From positions 1 through 23,951 of the forward strand of contig DATDRM010000229.1 of NCBI GenBank assembly GCA_035291705.1: a stretch of DNA of 23,951 bases, in the 5' to 3' direction. The position numbers were made by a program, and so were the translations under genes. The number at the start of each line of letters is the position of its first letter. Position 1 is the stretch's first letter. The notes beneath the pieces are model-generated. The model did not search any database. It had not been told where the DNA came from and saw nothing but the letters and a program-made list of their open reading frames with translations. Shown piece after piece: positions 23,317 through 23,951 of the stretch. This DNA comes from DATDRM01 sp035291705 (GTDB taxonomy: Bacteria > Chloroflexota > Anaerolineae > Anaerolineales > UBA4823).

Positions 23317-23347
23317 AAAATAGAAGAGCGAACCCGATGGCCCGCTC
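23315..23347 (-). terminator. Terminator-like hairpin after canonical tRNA-Cys
   Basis: GAGCG (23326-23330) and CGCTC (23343-23347) form the base of a hairpin extended by G-U and C-G pairs; on the minus strand TTCTATTTTGG follows. It is the model of the copy found after Cys-like copy B. Confidence 0.6.
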
Positions 23348-23352
23348 CTGAG

Positions 23353-23423
23353 AGGCGACGACGGGATTTGAACCCGTGATCAGGGTTTTGCAGACCCTTG
23401 CCTTGCCACTTGGCCACGTCGCC
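23353..23423 (-). tRNA. tRNA-Cys(GCA)
   Basis: A complete 71-nt cloverleaf: acceptor GGCGACG/CGTCGCC, three-pair D-stem GCC/GGC, anticodon stem AGGGT/ACCCT around CTGCAAA (anticodon GCA), four-base variable region GATC, T-stem ACGGG/CCCGT around TTCAAAT, and discriminator U73, the base expected for bacterial tRNA-Cys. CCA is not encoded. It is the only intact member of a three-copy series and follows tRNA-Gly on the same strand after a terminator. Confidence 0.95.
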
Positions 23424-23440
23424 GAATAGAGTATTGATTT

Positions 23441-23476
23441 AGAAAAGAATGCTGATTGGTCTCAACACAATCAGCA
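23441..23476 (-). terminator. Rho-independent terminator after tRNA-Gly
   Basis: Nine perfect pairs, TGCTGATTG (23450-23458) with CAATCAGCA (23468-23476), around a nine-base loop, followed on the minus strand by TTCTTTTCT. It should end most Phe-Gly transcripts before tRNA-Cys, so tRNA-Cys depends on read-through or its own promoter (a weak TTGAGA/TAAATC pair overlaps this hairpin). Confidence 0.75.
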
Positions 23477-23498
23477 ATCAGGGATCTTCAATCCATAG

Positions 23499-23570
<72 letters not shown>

Positions 23571-23623
23571 CTGAGCAACCATTCGCTGGTTGCAGACACC
23601 GGCCCCTCCGTCAGGCCGAGAGG

Positions 23624-23696
23624 TGCCGAGAGCCAGAATCGAACTGGCGACACCGCGATTTTCAGTCGCGTGCTCTACCAACTGAGCTATCTCGGC
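23624..23696 (-). tRNA. tRNA-Phe(GAA)
   Basis: A standard 73-nt cloverleaf: acceptor GCCGAGA/TCTCGGC, D-stem GCTC/GAGC, anticodon stem CGCGA/TCGCG around CTGAAAA (anticodon GAA), five-base variable region, T-stem GCCAG/CTGGC around TTCGATT, and A73. It is the first gene of the cluster and follows a near-consensus promoter by 51 bases. Confidence 0.97.
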
Positions 23697-23746
23697 CTTA
23701 ACGTGCGCTGTTCTCTCGCCTTAGCAACCTTTGCCAGCGCAGCGTA

Positions 23747-23775
23747 ATTTTACACGCGCCAGGCATGCTTGTCAA
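23747..23775 (-). promoter_or_regulatory. Near-consensus promoter of the tRNA cluster
   Basis: On the minus strand a perfect TTGACA (23770-23775) and TAAAAT (23747-23752) are separated by 17 bases. This is the best promoter in the window, as expected for stable RNA. The TGA inside the -35 box is also the stop codon of the upstream gene. Confidence 0.85.
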
Positions 23776-23951
23776 GCAGCGGCAATTTCGATCTCGATCC
23801 AGGCTGGTTGCGGATTGGACAAGGTGCCATAGCGCAGGCGGCCATCCGGGGGTAAGGCAGCGTACTGGTTATCGACCCACAAAACCAGCCCCAACGGGCC
23901 GGCTGGTACGATTTCGGTTGCAAGCAGGGCTTCACCATCCAGGCGGAAAGT
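23772..23951 (-). CDS. C-terminal end of an unrecognised protein (runs off right edge)
   Basis: The last 59 residues and stop of a gene read on the minus strand in the frame entering at the right edge. The stretch contains ALLATEIVPAGPLGLVLWVDN, given here as ALLATEIVPAGP then LGLVLWVDN, followed by QYAALPPDGRLRYG and ends in WIEIEIAAA. It looks like alternating beta strands, as in the last strands of a concanavalin-like or other beta-sandwich domain, with no membrane helix. I do not recognise a family. No start is visible. The stop codon TGA (23772-23774) is embedded in the -35 box of the tRNA promoter, so this gene and the tRNA cluster are packed without a gap. Confidence 0.6.
   Translation of the reverse strand, partial: TFRLDGEALLATEIVPAGPLGLVLWVDNQYAALPPDGRLRYGTLSNPQPAWIEIEIAAA

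Noticed and set aside
23010..23417. Long minus-strand reading frame of 135 codons
   Set aside because: It runs through the tRNA-Cys copies, their terminators and the antitoxin promoter; its internal repeats are those of the tRNA units, not protein repeats.
23100..23423. Three similar segments resembling a CRISPR or other short-repeat array
   Set aside because: The repeated unit folds as a tRNA plus terminator, has unequal spacing, and only three copies exist with no spacer-like unique segments.

Overview
The window reads as a chromosomal segment of a Chloroflexota bacterium, probably Anaerolineae-like. This is an inference from style, not from a marker gene. Four proteins carry Thr/Pro-rich linkers just after a lipid anchor or membrane helix, and a fifth is almost entirely such a tail. 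There are tandem M42 aminopeptidases, a large MalT-type (LAL) LuxR regulator, orphan solute-binding lipoproteins, and sigma70-like promoters, several with an extended -10 (TGn). Base composition is moderately GC-rich and coding is dense. I see no phage, IS element or CRISPR array.

Layout. 1-465 (-): 5' part of a PIG-L/LmbE deacetylase running off the left edge; its start is GTG. 605-1063 (+): membrane-anchored Thr/Pro-rich tail protein. 1104-4328 (+): three consecutive M42 metallo-aminopeptidase genes. 4401-5690 (+): orphan extracellular solute-binding lipoprotein. 5747-7000 (+): membrane-anchored LysM/M23 peptidase. 7003-8289 (-): alkaline-phosphatase-superfamily phosphodiesterase. 8402-9841 (+): second orphan solute-binding lipoprotein, followed by RNase HI (9863-10300). 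10424-13150 (+): MalT-like LuxR regulator, closed by a strong terminator. 13314-17475 (+): five-gene cluster of FtsX-like permease, LolD/MacB-type ATPase, a 94-residue unknown protein, an isoprenylcysteine-methyltransferase-like membrane protein and a polytopic unknown. 17549-18238 (-): GT2 glycosyltransferase. 18388-19161 (+): exonuclease III, apparently leaderless. 19243-21075 (+): serine-beta-lactamase-fold lipoprotein. 21095-22303 (+): GT1-type glycosyltransferase. 22304-23013 (-): Phd-type antitoxin and PIN toxin pair. 23107-23696 (-): tRNA cluster Phe(GAA), Gly(GCC), Cys(GCA) plus two aberrant Cys-like copies. 23772-23951 (-): C-terminal end of an unrecognised protein.

The genes do not form a single pathway. 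The left half is a scavenging and cell-envelope theme (peptide trimming, solute binding, peptidoglycan hydrolysis, phosphodiester or sugar deacetylation). The middle is a regulator followed by an ABC-type membrane module whose promoter overlaps a set of inverted-repeat half-sites. The right end is genome maintenance, glycosyl transfer and a tRNA locus.

The most unusual signal is at the right end. One canonical tRNA-Cys is followed by two further copies of a tRNA-plus-terminator unit. Both have perfect acceptor stems but share a 14-nt replacement on the 3' side of the anticodon stem. One carries an extra hairpin inside its D-loop and the other has lost its D-arm. Second in interest is the ACCTG/CAGGT operator-like array before the ABC cluster.
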